This document shows, one piece after another, positions 25,546 to 35,493 of a stretch of 64,000 nt of DNA. Position 1 is the first letter of the stretch, and the number at the start of each line of letters is the position of its first letter. The notes below the pieces were generated by a model, which was not told the origin of the DNA, made no database searches, and worked only from the letters and a program-made list of their open reading frames with translations. The position numbers were made by a program, and so were the translations under genes. This stretch comes from Apostichopus japonicus (taxonomy: Eukaryota > Echinodermata > Holothuroidea > Aspidochirotida > Stichopodidae): the NCBI RefSeq assembly GCF_037975245.1, contig NC_092578.1, forward strand, positions 7,717,501-7,781,500, in the 5' to 3' direction.

Positions 25546-27215
25546 GCTCCTTCAGTATATGCCGAAGACATGGCATGTCAATGGAATTTATACTGTGAGA
25601 CAAAATATATGACATTAATTTATGTGCCTTAAAGAGAAATACACATATTTTTTTCCATGATCCGTAAGCAGTGTCAAAAATTTATCGACAGGAACATATA
25701 TAAGCGTCAGGAATGACACATAAAGGCAACGAAGAACTGTAAATATATTATGTTATTTTTTCGCGATTTCGTAAGTAATGAGTTTTTCAGGATCTTTAGG
25801 CCGTATATATGCAAACAAGTATACATGATTTATTTGTTTGAATAAGTGAGGAATTGAAACAAAATGATTACACTGAATAAGTGACTGGTGACTTATTTAT
25901 CAGTTTTATAGGTTTTTTTAATGTCGACATCTCTCCGCTTCATGGTCACATATGAATACATACTGATCAATCTCGACTCAACTTTCTTTATGTCGCATGA
26001 ACTTATTTTACACACCATTCACTGCATTCAGTCACCGAAATGCAGAATTTTTTTCCCTATACTTAGCTTTTCCTCAACATTCTATGTGCCTCTCAGGATT
26101 TACCGATGATGATTCGAACATTTATTTCTGTTTTATATCACATGAGTAATCGATTTACCGTCAGGAAGGACGAATGACATGGGGGGATACAATATCGCAA
26201 AAATAAAATATTTATTGTACGTGGGTACGACACAATGATGCAGACTGTATAGTAGGGATCTCGTTATGTATGTCGTAAATGAAGCTCATAGTTACGATTT
26301 GACGGTCACGCACATGTTAGTTTTATTGTTTCAATACGATCAGCCTCGAATAACGTTTGAGAGAGTTAATGAGACAGAAAATTCATCATCAGTTTAAGGC
26401 TGAGAGGTGTCGGCAAAAGCAATCAATAAATAAATAACTGTAAATTGCGAAACAATTTGATTTGAATTTTGAAAGTCAAGGTAATATATTTAAGCGAATT
26501 TCATCCTACATGGGGAGATGTGGTTAGTACGTAGACTGTATGATTTTGTCGCCTTTGCATTCCTTTTATTTAATACAGTTTTAACCATTTTTTAAATATT
26601 GATACTTATTGTGGAGTAAATACGTTCAGTATGGTGCTCACGTGTAGTACTGCCAATCAGTCAATATGAATCATATACTTCAATTCCTGCAGACAGTGCT
26701 TTGGGTCGGTCCTCATAAGATGTGCCTGATTATCCAATAGGCGGAGTTTGACAAGTGCCTTGAAGCCCCGAAGCTTCCAAGGCCATGCATAGGGCTCACC
26801 AAGATGAAGGGGCCTCTGAGAGTTCTCTTTTTGGCAATACATATATCATTTCCTGTTTTCGGTTTGTCCCTGTATAGAAAATACATGGTGGGTGCCTTGG
26901 GACCCAGAAGGATGGTAATCTGACAAACTGCTCAGATCGAAATGGTCTAGTACCACCCCTCCCACCCCCCCCCCCCCATCTGGCTTCTCTCTCCCAGTGC
27001 AAGATGAAAGACGAGTTGAATATAATGGCTGATATTATAATAAATGAATAAATAAAACCTGAACAAGCCGTTCCCTTCAACTTAAGAATATCACAGCTTC
27101 AGTGTTTTCTCTTTATACTGAAAAAACCCCATTTGATTACAATATTATACAAAAAAACTTGCACGCTATTTGCTGCACTAAAAATCATCCGACTTACTAT
27201 ATTTATTTCTTGCAG

Positions 27216-27391
27216 CATATCCTAGTGAGCCTGTGACGTCACATAGCAACAGTTCCTATGACATTCCATCAGAAACGGTCGTGTGCAATAGAAGAGAGGT
27301 GTGTGTGGACGGGAGATGTCTTCGTATCAGTGATATAAAAGACAACACTTGCCCTTCTTCCACAAATGGCAAAAGATGCTCAGGAAACGGG
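27216..27391 (+). CDS. ADAM cysteine-rich end and EGF start exon
   Basis: The exon has 176 nt, phase 1 to phase 0, acceptor ATTTATTTCTTGCAG and donor GTAATC. The first part is Ser-rich with an N-S-S N-glycosylation sequon. Then come VVCNRREVCVDGRCL and, near the end, NTCPSSTNGKRCSGNG. The C-x5-C-x-x-x-x-C block matches the end of the ADAM cysteine-rich domain, and CSGNG is the first cysteine of the EGF-like module, completed by the next exon. The 5' half of the exon has no clear family match. Confidence 0.85.
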
Positions 27392-28189
27392 GTAATCTAA
27401 CTGCAAAAAAATATATATTTCAAGGAGAAAAATAAAGAAATATTGAACGGTTGAATTTAAAAGTATAACGCAGTTTTGAGATTCCATCAATTTATAATGC
27501 AGATTTGATAAGGAAAGTACAGTGATCCAATTTACAGCGTAATTAACTTGTTCGGTATTTTTTTTTTTGTGAAACAAAAGTTGAAATGAATTCATTTTGA
27601 TCTGAAGGATCCATTGCGCAATAACCTGTGACGTCACAAATGGACTACACCCAAACAATATATTGTTTTGATTGTCATAAATAATGGGAATGATTATGTA
27701 AGCTTGCAAAAAAAACCTACAAATGTCTGACAGGAAATGGTTTTGTTCTCTTTTATTTTAATAAGGTATGATCACGTGACTTCATCTAAAAACTAATTAG
27801 TGATTTCAATTTTGGTGAGGTTTCTAATTGTGTCAGCGAAAACCAAAGACAAATTGAGTATTTTTGTCCATGCAATTACATACGTAATGTTTATTTGTTT
27901 TAATAAACTTAAAGAGAAGAAGATTTCATCAAACGATGTAACAAGCTGAGAAGACGGGAAATCAAGGAGATGTTTGTGTCGTGCATATATATATATAATG
28001 AATCTCAGACTTCGTTGTATAATTCTGTCAAATATATTGTAACTTACTATGTGAGAATGATTACGTATATTTATAATATATTTATAATCATATCTCGCCG
28101 TGTGACATGAATGGAGGTACCGGGCCTGCAAAGTTTGGATACAACTGATGTGGGCGTGTTTTTATGCCAAGAGCAGCGGCGATAGGTGT

Positions 28190-28430
28190 CTGGTCGAGCC
28201 CGTGCCCCCCAAATCCCACCCCCACCCCAGCCGCTCCCGTTTTTGCACTCTTCATTTACTCTTTAGGTATATTAAACATGAGTGAGAATACAAGAGCTAT
28301 ATTACTTATCCCATCTTTTCCCGGGCCCCTCCATATCTTTTCCGGGCCCTCTCTAATTGACCCCGGACTGACGGGCCCCAGGATTCTAGCCTCCTGGCCC
28401 CTCTCGTCTGCAGGCCCGGCGAAGAGTAAT
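28190..28430. repeat. Dispersed G/C-rich repeat (inverted relative at 50090-50300)
   Basis: C-rich sequence with 'TCCCGGGCCCCTCCATA' and 'TTTTCCGGGCCC' blocks. Similar blocks occur in the opposite orientation around 50130-50200 ('CCCGGGCCTGGGACCAGGA', 'GGAGGGGCCCGGAAAA'). Confidence 0.5.
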
Positions 28431-29028
28431 GTGTTGAGATTTATTTAGGAAGGTTAATCCATCAGATTCCAAAGTAAAGTGAACGATTTGGGTTGATAAA
28501 CATTTTCAGACTACACCGTATTGCAACAAACACATGTTGTGTGATTAGCTCTTAGAGTTGGCGGAAGATACCTCATGTAAGAAACACAGTGTCTATTTCT
28601 CTAAGAAGGCCATTAGTGAACGCAACATACTTCTTCAACATATTAAGCCTGTCATGAGCAGGAAAAGAACAACATTGTAATGATAGTGTGGTATGAAAAG
28701 ATAACTCTTTTCAACACGTATCTATACACATAACCATAGTGTTTGACTACCCTGTCACATCAGTCTATAAGCTTAGACTGCGGATTGATTGTTAAAGGGA
28801 TCCTATGGTGACTGCTGAAGAAATATACTAAAAACAAAACCTGCACTGTTAGGTCAAAATAACATCCTGATCAAGTTAGGGACAAGGTATTGGCATAGGG
28901 TTTTGAACTTACAGTTTGGTAAACCGTATGTTTTGCGCTTGCGCACGCCACTGTTGTATACAAACTAAACAAAACCTCACACGAATAACCTTTTATCTAA
29001 AATCGGCAATATTATTATTTTTTTACAG

Positions 29029-29239
29029 TTTTGTACGAATGAAAATCGATGCGTTTGTACATGCGGATGGTTCGGTAGCGACTGTCAGTTTAACAGGAGT
29101 AATACAAATGACGTAATTTCTCGAATTCCAACCAACCGATCACGATGGTGCTTACCGAAAGAGCAAAACAATGGCATAACAGGGGTCTTTCCTACACCAG
29201 AAGAAAACACAAAGAAACCTTATGGAGGGGGAAACAGTG
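29029..29239 (+). CDS. ADAM EGF-like module and juxtamembrane stalk exon
   Basis: The exon has 211 nt, phase 0 to phase 1, acceptor ATTTTTTTACAG after a long pyrimidine run and donor GTAAGT. It begins FCTNENRCVCTCGWFGSDCQ, which finishes the EGF-like module (C..C.C.C...G..C) and resembles the 'CSNE.KC.C...W.G.DC' form of ADAM11/22/23. It has an extra cysteine (CVCTC) relative to the usual pattern. The remaining 50 residues are a Thr/Pro/Asn/Gly-rich stalk leading to the membrane. A (TA)n tract starts about 10 bases after the donor, and the next exon is 18.7 kb away. Confidence 0.86.
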
Positions 29240-29244
29240 GTAAG

Positions 29245-29248
<4 letters not shown>

Positions 29249-29305
<57 letters not shown>

Positions 29306-29324
29306 TTATATTTATATATATATA
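29249..29324. repeat. (TA)n microsatellite next to the stalk-exon donor
   Basis: Alternating TA with a short ACACACATATTTATATTT interruption, starting about 10 bases after the donor GTAAGT of the 29029-29239 exon. Confidence 0.9.
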
Positions 29325-30361
29325 TTGGATTAACATCATGCCATGCGTCCTTACATTTCAAAAATATAATTGTATTTTTATTACATTTACATTTTCCAGA
29401 CACTATCTGAAAATTTGAATGATTTTTATCTGACAATTTTTAATTTTTATCTAACAACTTTGGCTTTCTTATGTTCAAAAGTTTGACTTATTTTATCTCA
29501 AAATTTTGACTTTCTATATCAACTTTTTCACTATTATCTCTTTTTATTAATAACATGGGGTGGGGGGGGTGGGGTCAGTTTTGTACCCTGTCGCAAAGTT
29601 TTCACGTTTTATTTTAGAATTAGTTTATCTCAACATTTTGCTGAAAAATGCAAACATTAACTCTTCCAATGTCCAAAATATTGACTTAAGTTAGGGTAGC
29701 CACGGGGTGGGTAGGTAAACGGGGGAGCCGTAGGCCACCTAAGGCCTCTCACCCTGGAAAGGCTTTGGCACCCCGCCGCCCCCCCCCCTCCTCCACCTCC
29801 CACACACACACTAAAAAATAAAGTATGGCTACGTCCCGGATCACTTCAGTATCGTAAAGATGTTTTTCAGTAAAGTTCATGTTATAAAGTAAAAATATGC
29901 CATTTATGGTCACTAAGTTGTAGATCTCAGAATGACTATACGCGACGTATAACATCAAATCGCTTGCAGCATTGTGGGAGCCACACGCTCGCTCACATCT
30001 GCAATCTGTGTAATGCAGCCGCTGTACTGTGTAAACAGTATTTCACGCACTGATAATAGACAATGCATTTGTCTGACCGTTAATTCAACGTGTAGTCGTG
30101 GCCGAGTGGTTAAGGCGATAGACTAGAAATCTATTGGGATCTTCCCGCGCAGGTTCGAATCCTGCCGACTACGATGCTCTCTTTTGCGATTTGAAAGAAC
30201 ATTTCCTCCATAGATACAAGACAAATTTAGAACATGTAAAATCAAACGTGTTACTACTTACGTGCTGAATTAATGTATAATTTACACATGTATGAAGCAA
30301 GCGTGTAGAGGGCTAAAATATTTATGTGTTTATTCATATCATTAAGGGTGTCGGTGGGGTT
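29325..30361. repeat. Segmental duplication, copy 1 (contains tRNA-Ser 1)
   Basis: Collinear with 31741-33533. Both run from 'TAACATCATG.CATG.GTCCTTA' through 'CACTATCTGAAAATTTGAATG', a 'GGCTTTGGCA' block and an identical-looking tRNA flank to 'ATTAAGGGTGTCGGT.GGGTTA'. Copy 1 lacks a 752-bp segment present in copy 2. Confidence 0.93.
30092..30173 (+). tRNA. tRNA-Ser-AGA: tRNA-Ser (anticodon AGA), copy 1
   Basis: 82 nt with no intron. The acceptor stem GTAGTCG/CGACTAC is perfect, followed by discriminator G. The anticodon stem ATAGA/TCTAT encloses loop CTAGAAA with anticodon AGA. A type II variable arm (GGG-ATCT-TCCC) is followed by T stem GCAGG/CCTGC with loop TTCGAAT. The long variable arm and discriminator G are serine-type features. 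The internal A box (TGGCCGAGTGG) and B box (GGTTCGAATCC) are consensus-like, and a T run follows within 15 bases. It lies in the giant ADAM intron on the same strand. Confidence 0.97.
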
Positions 30362-30852
30362 AAAGGAATTGTCTGGTGGAAGATTTTGATACATTGTCCT
30401 TGTAGTTATTATTTTTCTCTTTCTAACCATGTAAAAATTGTCCCCATTCGACATTTTCTTCTTGTAGAAATCTGGTTTTCAAATTCACCAGTTTCTCACC
30501 AAAAGTACCGTTTGTTCGAACGCTTCAATATGGTGTTTGACGTAGTGCTTGCAGATAGGCAAAACAGGCGACTTGAAGTTAGCACTCCCAATTCCGCAGC
30601 AAATTAACTCACGTGTAAGCACATTGAATTGCCTCATATATATAACGTACATACTCGCGAACGTATATACTACGATGCTCAGTTGGTGTACTTGTATAGC
30701 GTTACACATAGTACACTCACACTCAAACCACAGTTCATTAACTGTTCTTCGAACTCGCTGAAATAAAATTCACGGATCAAATTAACAGTAAAAGGAAACT
30801 TATAAAGTATTCGTTAAACCGAAAGATGAAACTTGGCGGGATCGATGTCATC

Positions 30853-31374
30853 GCAGAACTGTCCGATTGTAAACGTTACAGTAGCCTATACACGCGAACA
30901 TTCTTCGCGCTGGAGCTGGATACCGCGATGTATAAACAACGAAGAGCCTGCTGTTAAAACTTATCTTGTGTTACACAAAGACCACGAAACCACCGATCTA
31001 CTAAATATATTGCGGCTTAAGGAGTTTTTTAAATCATATCTAATTTATAAGAAATTTCACCGGAAATTATTGAAGAAATTGATCGAATCGTTGTCAGAGC
31101 AGAATATAGCGCTGAAAAGCTTAGGCTTCGCAGAACTGTCCGATTGTCAACGTTTGAGTACAGCCTACATGCGAACATTTTTCGCGTTGGAGCTGGATAG
31201 CGCGATGCATAGCCTGAACAACTCAGAGTCTGCTGTTAAAATTTACCTTGTGTTACACAAAGACCACGGAACCACCGCTCAAGTACATGGTGGCTTAAGG
31301 AGTTTTTGAAAACATATCTAATTTTTAAGAAATTTCACCGGAAATTAAGGAAGAAATTTATCTGTATACACACG
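30853..31374. repeat. Two-copy tandem duplication, period about 277 bp
   Basis: Copy 1 begins 'GCAGAACTGTCCGATTGT' at 30853 and copy 2 at 31130. Both continue through 'GGAGCTGGATA.CGCGATG', 'GTGTTACACAAAGACCACG' and 'GAAATTTCACCGGAAATTA'. An open frame of 158 codons (30833-31309) crosses both, but it uses different frames in the two copies, so it is not evidence for a protein. Origin unknown. Confidence 0.8.
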
Positions 31375-31698
31375 CTGGTTTTGTTGTGATTACCGTATAG
31401 GTACTGTGCGGAGGGTGGGTTATGACGCAATCTGCTATGGCAGAGCTGACGTCACGTATTGTACTGTTCAAATCATATTTGAAGTGTCTATCCATAACGA
31501 TTAAAAAATCGTTTCTCTGTCAAACGCAACATTAGCGTTCTCATACTTTGACAACATGTTTGGAAAATTATTTACTATTTTTTAAGGTACCTTCTTTGGG
31601 CCACCAGACAATCCTTTTAAATATTTATAGCATGCGGGAAGGGGCACGGAGAACTGTTGAACAATGTCGACTAGGCGTATCTCTCACCCCCCCCCCCC

Positions 31699-31729
<31 letters not shown>

Positions 31730-32353
31730 CATATATATAATGGGTAACATCATGTCATGTGTCCTTAAATTTAAAAAATATATAAAAACAATATACATTT
31801 ACATTTTCCAGACACTATCTGAAAATTTGAATGATTTTTATCTGACAATTTTTAAGTTTCATCTAACAACTTTGGCTTTCTTATGTTCAAAAGTTTGACT
31901 TATTTTATCTCAAAATTTTGACTTTTTGTATCAACATTTTGACTATTACCTCTTTTGATTAACAACATGGGGGGGGGGGGGGTCAGTTCTTTGACACAGT
32001 CGCAAAGTTTTCACGTTTTATCTTAGAATTTTGACTACTTTATCTCAACATTTTGCTGAAAAATGCAAACATTAACTCTTCCAATGTCCAAAATATTTAC
32101 TTGAGTTGGGGTAGCCATGGGGTGGGTAGGTGAACGGGGGAGCCGAAGGCCACCTAAGGCCTCTCCCCCTGGAAAGGCTTTGGCATTCGCCACCCCCGCC
32201 CCCTCCCAGACACACACTAAAATAAAGTATGGCTACGTCCCGGATCACTTCAGTATCGTAAACATGTTTTTCAGTAAAGCTCATGTTATAAAGTAAAAAT
32301 ATGCCATTTATGGTCACTAAGTTGTCGATCTCAGAATGACTATACGCGACGTA

Positions 32354-33105
32354 GCCAAGGGAGCTGGCTGTTCTGTGCATTTGAATACAGGAATAACAGC
32401 TGGCATGCATCGGTTATTACATCGAAGGCCAATTACATACAATCCTTTGGAGTGTTATTACCCTTTCATATTGGTTAGAATTTGGGGGGAAGTTGTTACA
32501 ATAATAATGATGCAAGTTTAACTATTGAAAACACATTGAAACTTATTTTTCTTTCCAGTAGATGCCCGAAAAATTCTCACCATGTTGCCCGAATTTTCAC
32601 AAAAATATTTGGTTGGGGCTGCTGCCCCCCCCCCGCAGCCCCCACCTGCTTCGCCTATGCTTACTGATCAACCTCACCTCTCGGGGAAAACATAACAATT
32701 CAGCATCTTATAATAAATAAATACGTGATCATTTATATAGCACTAAATCACAACAAGTATCAAAGCGCTTCACAAATAAAACGATAAAAAGAAAATTAAT
32801 ACAGTGAAACAAATAATAACCTAATCAAAATAATCCTAAAATGCCAACACACAAAAAAGAAGTAAAAAACAATAAGAGGTTATAAAAAATACAATGGGAT
32901 GTTATAAAAGTTACAATGTAAAATAGGTATAAAGAACGAATACCTAACATCTTGCTTGTCGTATTTCTATTAAAGACCTATATACGATTACGTCACTTTA
33001 ATAACCTCTCTCGGAACTGTTGAATTTGAAGTGATGCAAATATCTTTTCAAATTCGAGCTTGCCCAGGAACAGCTGGGAATTTAGTACATCCGGATACGT
33101 GGTTG
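32354..33105. mobile_element. 752-bp insertion (or copy-1 deletion) within the duplicated unit
   Basis: Copy 1 reads GACGTA then TAACATCAAATCG without a break. In copy 2 the same two halves are separated by this segment. It contains a C-rich block (GGGCTGCTGCC, then poly-C, then GCAGCCCCC) and a block with 'TTTATATAGCACTAAATCA' and 'AAAGCGCTTCACAAA' of the type seen in many marine invertebrate repeats. No terminal repeats or target duplication are clear, so direction (gain or loss) is undecided. Confidence 0.55.
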
Positions 33106-33247
33106 TAACACCAAATCGCTTGCAGCATTGTGGGAGCCAAACGCTCGCTCACATCTGCAATCTGTGTAATGCAGCCGCTGTACTGTGTAAACAGTATTGC
33201 ACGCACTGATAAAAGACAATGCATTTGTCTGTCCCCTAATTCAACGT

Positions 33248-33329
33248 GTAGTCGTGGCCGAGTGGTTAAGGCGATAGACTAGAAATCTATTGGGATCTTC
33301 CCGCGCAGGTTCGAATCCTGCCGACTACG
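33248..33329 (+). tRNA. tRNA-Ser-AGA: tRNA-Ser (anticodon AGA), copy 2
   Basis: Identical to copy 1 by eye over its 82 nt, including acceptor stem, AGA anticodon loop, long variable arm and B box. It is followed by TCTTTT about 10 bases downstream. The upstream 130 bases also match copy 1, so both arose by duplication of a larger unit. Confidence 0.97.
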
Positions 33330-33763
33330 ATTCTCTTTTGCGCTTTGAAAGAACGTTTTCTCAATAGGATTGTTATGTCATGGGTACAAGACAAATTTAG
33401 AACATGTAAAATCAAACGAATTTACTACTTACGTGCTGAATTAATGTATAATTTACACATGTATGAAGCAAGCGTGTAGAGGGCTAAAATATTTATGTTT
33501 TTTATTTCATATCATTAAGGGTGTCGGTAGGGTTATGAGTTTTTGGTGCTGTAGGAGCAATTTGGTTTATCCCATTAAATATCTATAGCATGAGTGAAGG
33601 GGCACGGAGAAATCTTGAACGATGACGACTAGACGTATCTCTTAGACCCCCCACCCCGTGTCACTCCACCCACCCCACTCACATCTCAAGTGTCTACTGT
33701 GTGAACTTTTATGCACATTCTGATGAAAGGCAATACAGCCTCTTTCACCATTATTCTCAGCCT

Positions 33764-33845
33764 GTAGTCGTGGCCGAGTGGTTAAGGCGATAGACTAGAA
33801 ATCTATTGGGATCTTCCCGCGCAGGTTCGAACCCTGCCGACTACG
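33764..33845 (+). tRNA. tRNA-Ser-AGA: tRNA-Ser (anticodon AGA), copy 3
   Basis: Same 82-nt gene, with one visible difference from copies 1 and 2: the last T-loop base is C (TTCGAAC), as in copy 4. A TTTTT run follows about 10 bases after the end. The LINE target-site duplication starts 52 bases downstream, so the LINE landed next to this gene without disrupting it. Confidence 0.96.
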
Positions 33846-33897
33846 ATACTCTCTTTTTCTTAAGTTGTAGGAGGAGCAGGAGGAAAATTTCTTCTAG

Positions 33898-33913
33898 AAT
33901 AAGAGTATGTCAA
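33898..33913. repeat. LINE target-site duplication, 5' copy
   Basis: AATAAGAGTATGTCAA, repeated exactly at 39122-39137 after the LINE poly-A tail. Confidence 0.93.
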
Positions 33914-34038
33914 GCTGTTACCCTGACTAGGTCAGTGATAGATAGTGTCTTGGAAAGTCTAAACGATAAGAATTTTGTTTTGGCACAGAGCTCTTTTGGT
34001 CAGTTGTCCACCAAATTCTAATATTATAAGGGATCAAC

Positions 34039-35436
34039 ATGGCTGCTCTTAGTCGAGACACGTCCATACAGCTTCACCTAGATTGTAGTGAGGGGAAGTC
34101 AGTTCTTTTTAATCTTTTGAAGGAAAAGTGCATAGATCCCGGAGAACATCTAACGGCGGTTCAGGAACTCCCCGGTAGACTATGGGACGTGACTTTCAAA
34201 ACAGTAGATTTGAAGAAGAAGTTTTGGCCTGCTCTATCGAGTGCAGATTGCTGCACTGCAACAACATATACCGGTTGCACGACGCTAGTTACGGTTTTGC
34301 ATGTACCGTATGAATTGGGGGACAACGTGGTGAGGTATATTCTAGGCCGTTACGGTAAAGTTGTGAGTGGTCGTTTCCTTACACTTTCCGACTACCCACA
34401 GGTGTTTAATGGGATTCGGCAGTATCAGGTTGAAATCACCAAAGACATCCCTTCATCCTTAAGACTTGGTGGAAGAAACTGTTGGGTGCGATATAGAGGC
34501 CAGCCCAGAACTTGCCTGAAATGTGGAGCAAACGGACATGAAGCAAAACACTGTGACCAGATAAAGTGCTACAACTGTCACGAAATTGGACATACAGCAA
34601 AGCAATGTGTGACTGAAGTTAAGTGCACCGTATGCGAAAAGTTGGGGCACACCTCTCGTAGCTGCCCAATTTCCTTTGCGAACAAAATCAGCCCTACCGC
34701 CAGAGCCTGGGTCAAGGGTCCTGCTGTCGTGCAACAAGAGGCAACAATGTCGGAAGAAACTGACGAGCCAACGGCAAAAGTAACTGACGGCAACACCAAT
34801 GCCGAAACGGTCGATACACAAGGTATGACACAGGACCTAGAGAAAAAAGAAGAAAGTCAAACAATCAACGATAGCGACACAGATTTGTTCGAAAACACAG
34901 AGGTTATGGAGACAATGTCTTTAGCATCAAGTAGCTGGGCCACCCCTCAAACAGAACATCGGGAAGTATCGAACAGCGAAAGAAGACAGTCTAAACCTTC
35001 ACCTGAAATATCGTCACAAGAGGACATCGTTGGGGATAATAAATTTCGTCCCAGCTTAAGACCCAAGAGAAAAAGTGTCTCCCAACCTGAAGCAGTCAAA
35101 AGACCAGAAAGATCCAGGTCAAGTCTTCGCTTCCCCGCCGAGGACCCCAAAGATAGTGTGAAAATGTCACAAATTTTTCTAGAGGATGAGCCATGGCACT
35201 CATGTAAAGCAAAGGGATGCCCGGAAGTTTTTTCTGAGTATCACGTTTTGAAAGAGCACCTGTTAAACGCCCACCCAAAGCTGAAACCGTCAAAGTACCC
35301 ATGTGCTATGAAGTCATGCAAGAACACGTGTAAATCCCCCCAGGAATGGATCTTACATATGGCTGACGAGCACCCAGAATTTGTCAGTAAAAAGGAGATA
35401 GAATTTTTCGACAGGTATTTTTTAAGGAATGCCTGA
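34039..35436 (+). CDS. LINE ORF1 protein: RRM-like region, three CCHC knuckles, two C-terminal C2H2 fingers
   Basis: 465 aa, presumed RNA-binding chaperone forming the retrotransposon RNP. Residues about 75-155 look like the RRM-type fold found before the knuckles in ZCCHC3-like proteins and LINE ORF1s (LRLGGRNCWVRYRGQPRTC). Three zinc knuckles C-x2-C-x4-H-x4-C follow: 159-172, 177-190 and 196-209. Residues about 215-380 are low-complexity, Ser/Glu/Thr-rich and probably disordered, with basic patches (RPKRKS). At the C terminus are two fingers with the same C-x4-C-x12-H-x4-H spacing: C389/C394/H407/H412 and C422/C427/H440/H445. The start is the first ATG after the element's 5' UTR. The stop is TGA, in the same frame as ORF2. 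C2H2 fingers at this end of an ORF1 are unusual to my knowledge. Confidence 0.92.
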   Translation: MAALSRDTSIQLHLDCSEGKSVLFNLLKEKCIDPGEHLTAVQELPGRLWDVTFKTVDLKKKFWPALSSADCCTATTYTGCTTLVTVLHVPYELGDNVVRYILGRYGKVVSGRFLTLSDYPQVFNGIRQYQVEITKDIPSSLRLGGRNCWVRYRGQPRTCLKCGANGHEAKHCDQIKCYNCHEIGHTAKQCVTEVKCTVCEKLGHTSRSCPISFANKISPTARAWVKGPAVVQQEATMSEETDEPTAKVTDGNTNAETVDTQGMTQDLEKKEESQTINDSDTDLFENTEVMETMSLASSSWATPQTEHREVSNSERRQSKPSPEISSQEDIVGDNKFRPSLRPKRKSVSQPEAVKRPERSRSSLRFPAEDPKDSVKMSQIFLEDEPWHSCKAKGCPEVFSEYHVLKEHLLNAHPKLKPSKYPCAMKSCKNTCKSPQEWILHMADEHPEFVSKKEIEFFDRYFLRNA

Positions 35437-35493
35437 TCATCGGAATCTCATTGTGGTATACATCTCGTTCTGTTCTTTACTTTATCTCTCTCT

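Larger units (their letters stand above)
31741..33533. repeat. Segmental duplication, copy 2 (contains tRNA-Ser 2)
   Basis: Collinear with 29325-30361 but interrupted by a 752-bp segment at about 32354-33105. A short (TA)n tract (about 31700-31740) lies at its left edge, as in copy 1. A third partial unit follows: 'GCATG.G.GAAGGGGCACGGA' is at about 31631 and again at about 33589, just upstream of tRNA-Ser 3. Confidence 0.92.

Noticed and set aside
26657-26842. Minus-strand 61-codon frame (KLRGFKALVKLRLLDNQAHL)
   Set aside because: It looks faintly protein-like, but no family was recognised and there are no flanking exons. A translated search could decide whether it is an element fragment.
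30833-31309. 158-codon open frame
   Set aside because: It crosses a tandem duplication and reads the two copies in different frames, so the protein as drawn cannot be ancestral. No family was recognised.
34459-34821. Minus-strand open frames inside the LINE ORFs (also at 35569-35880 and 37884-38147)
   Set aside because: They are antisense shadows of ORF1 and ORF2, with no domains of their own.
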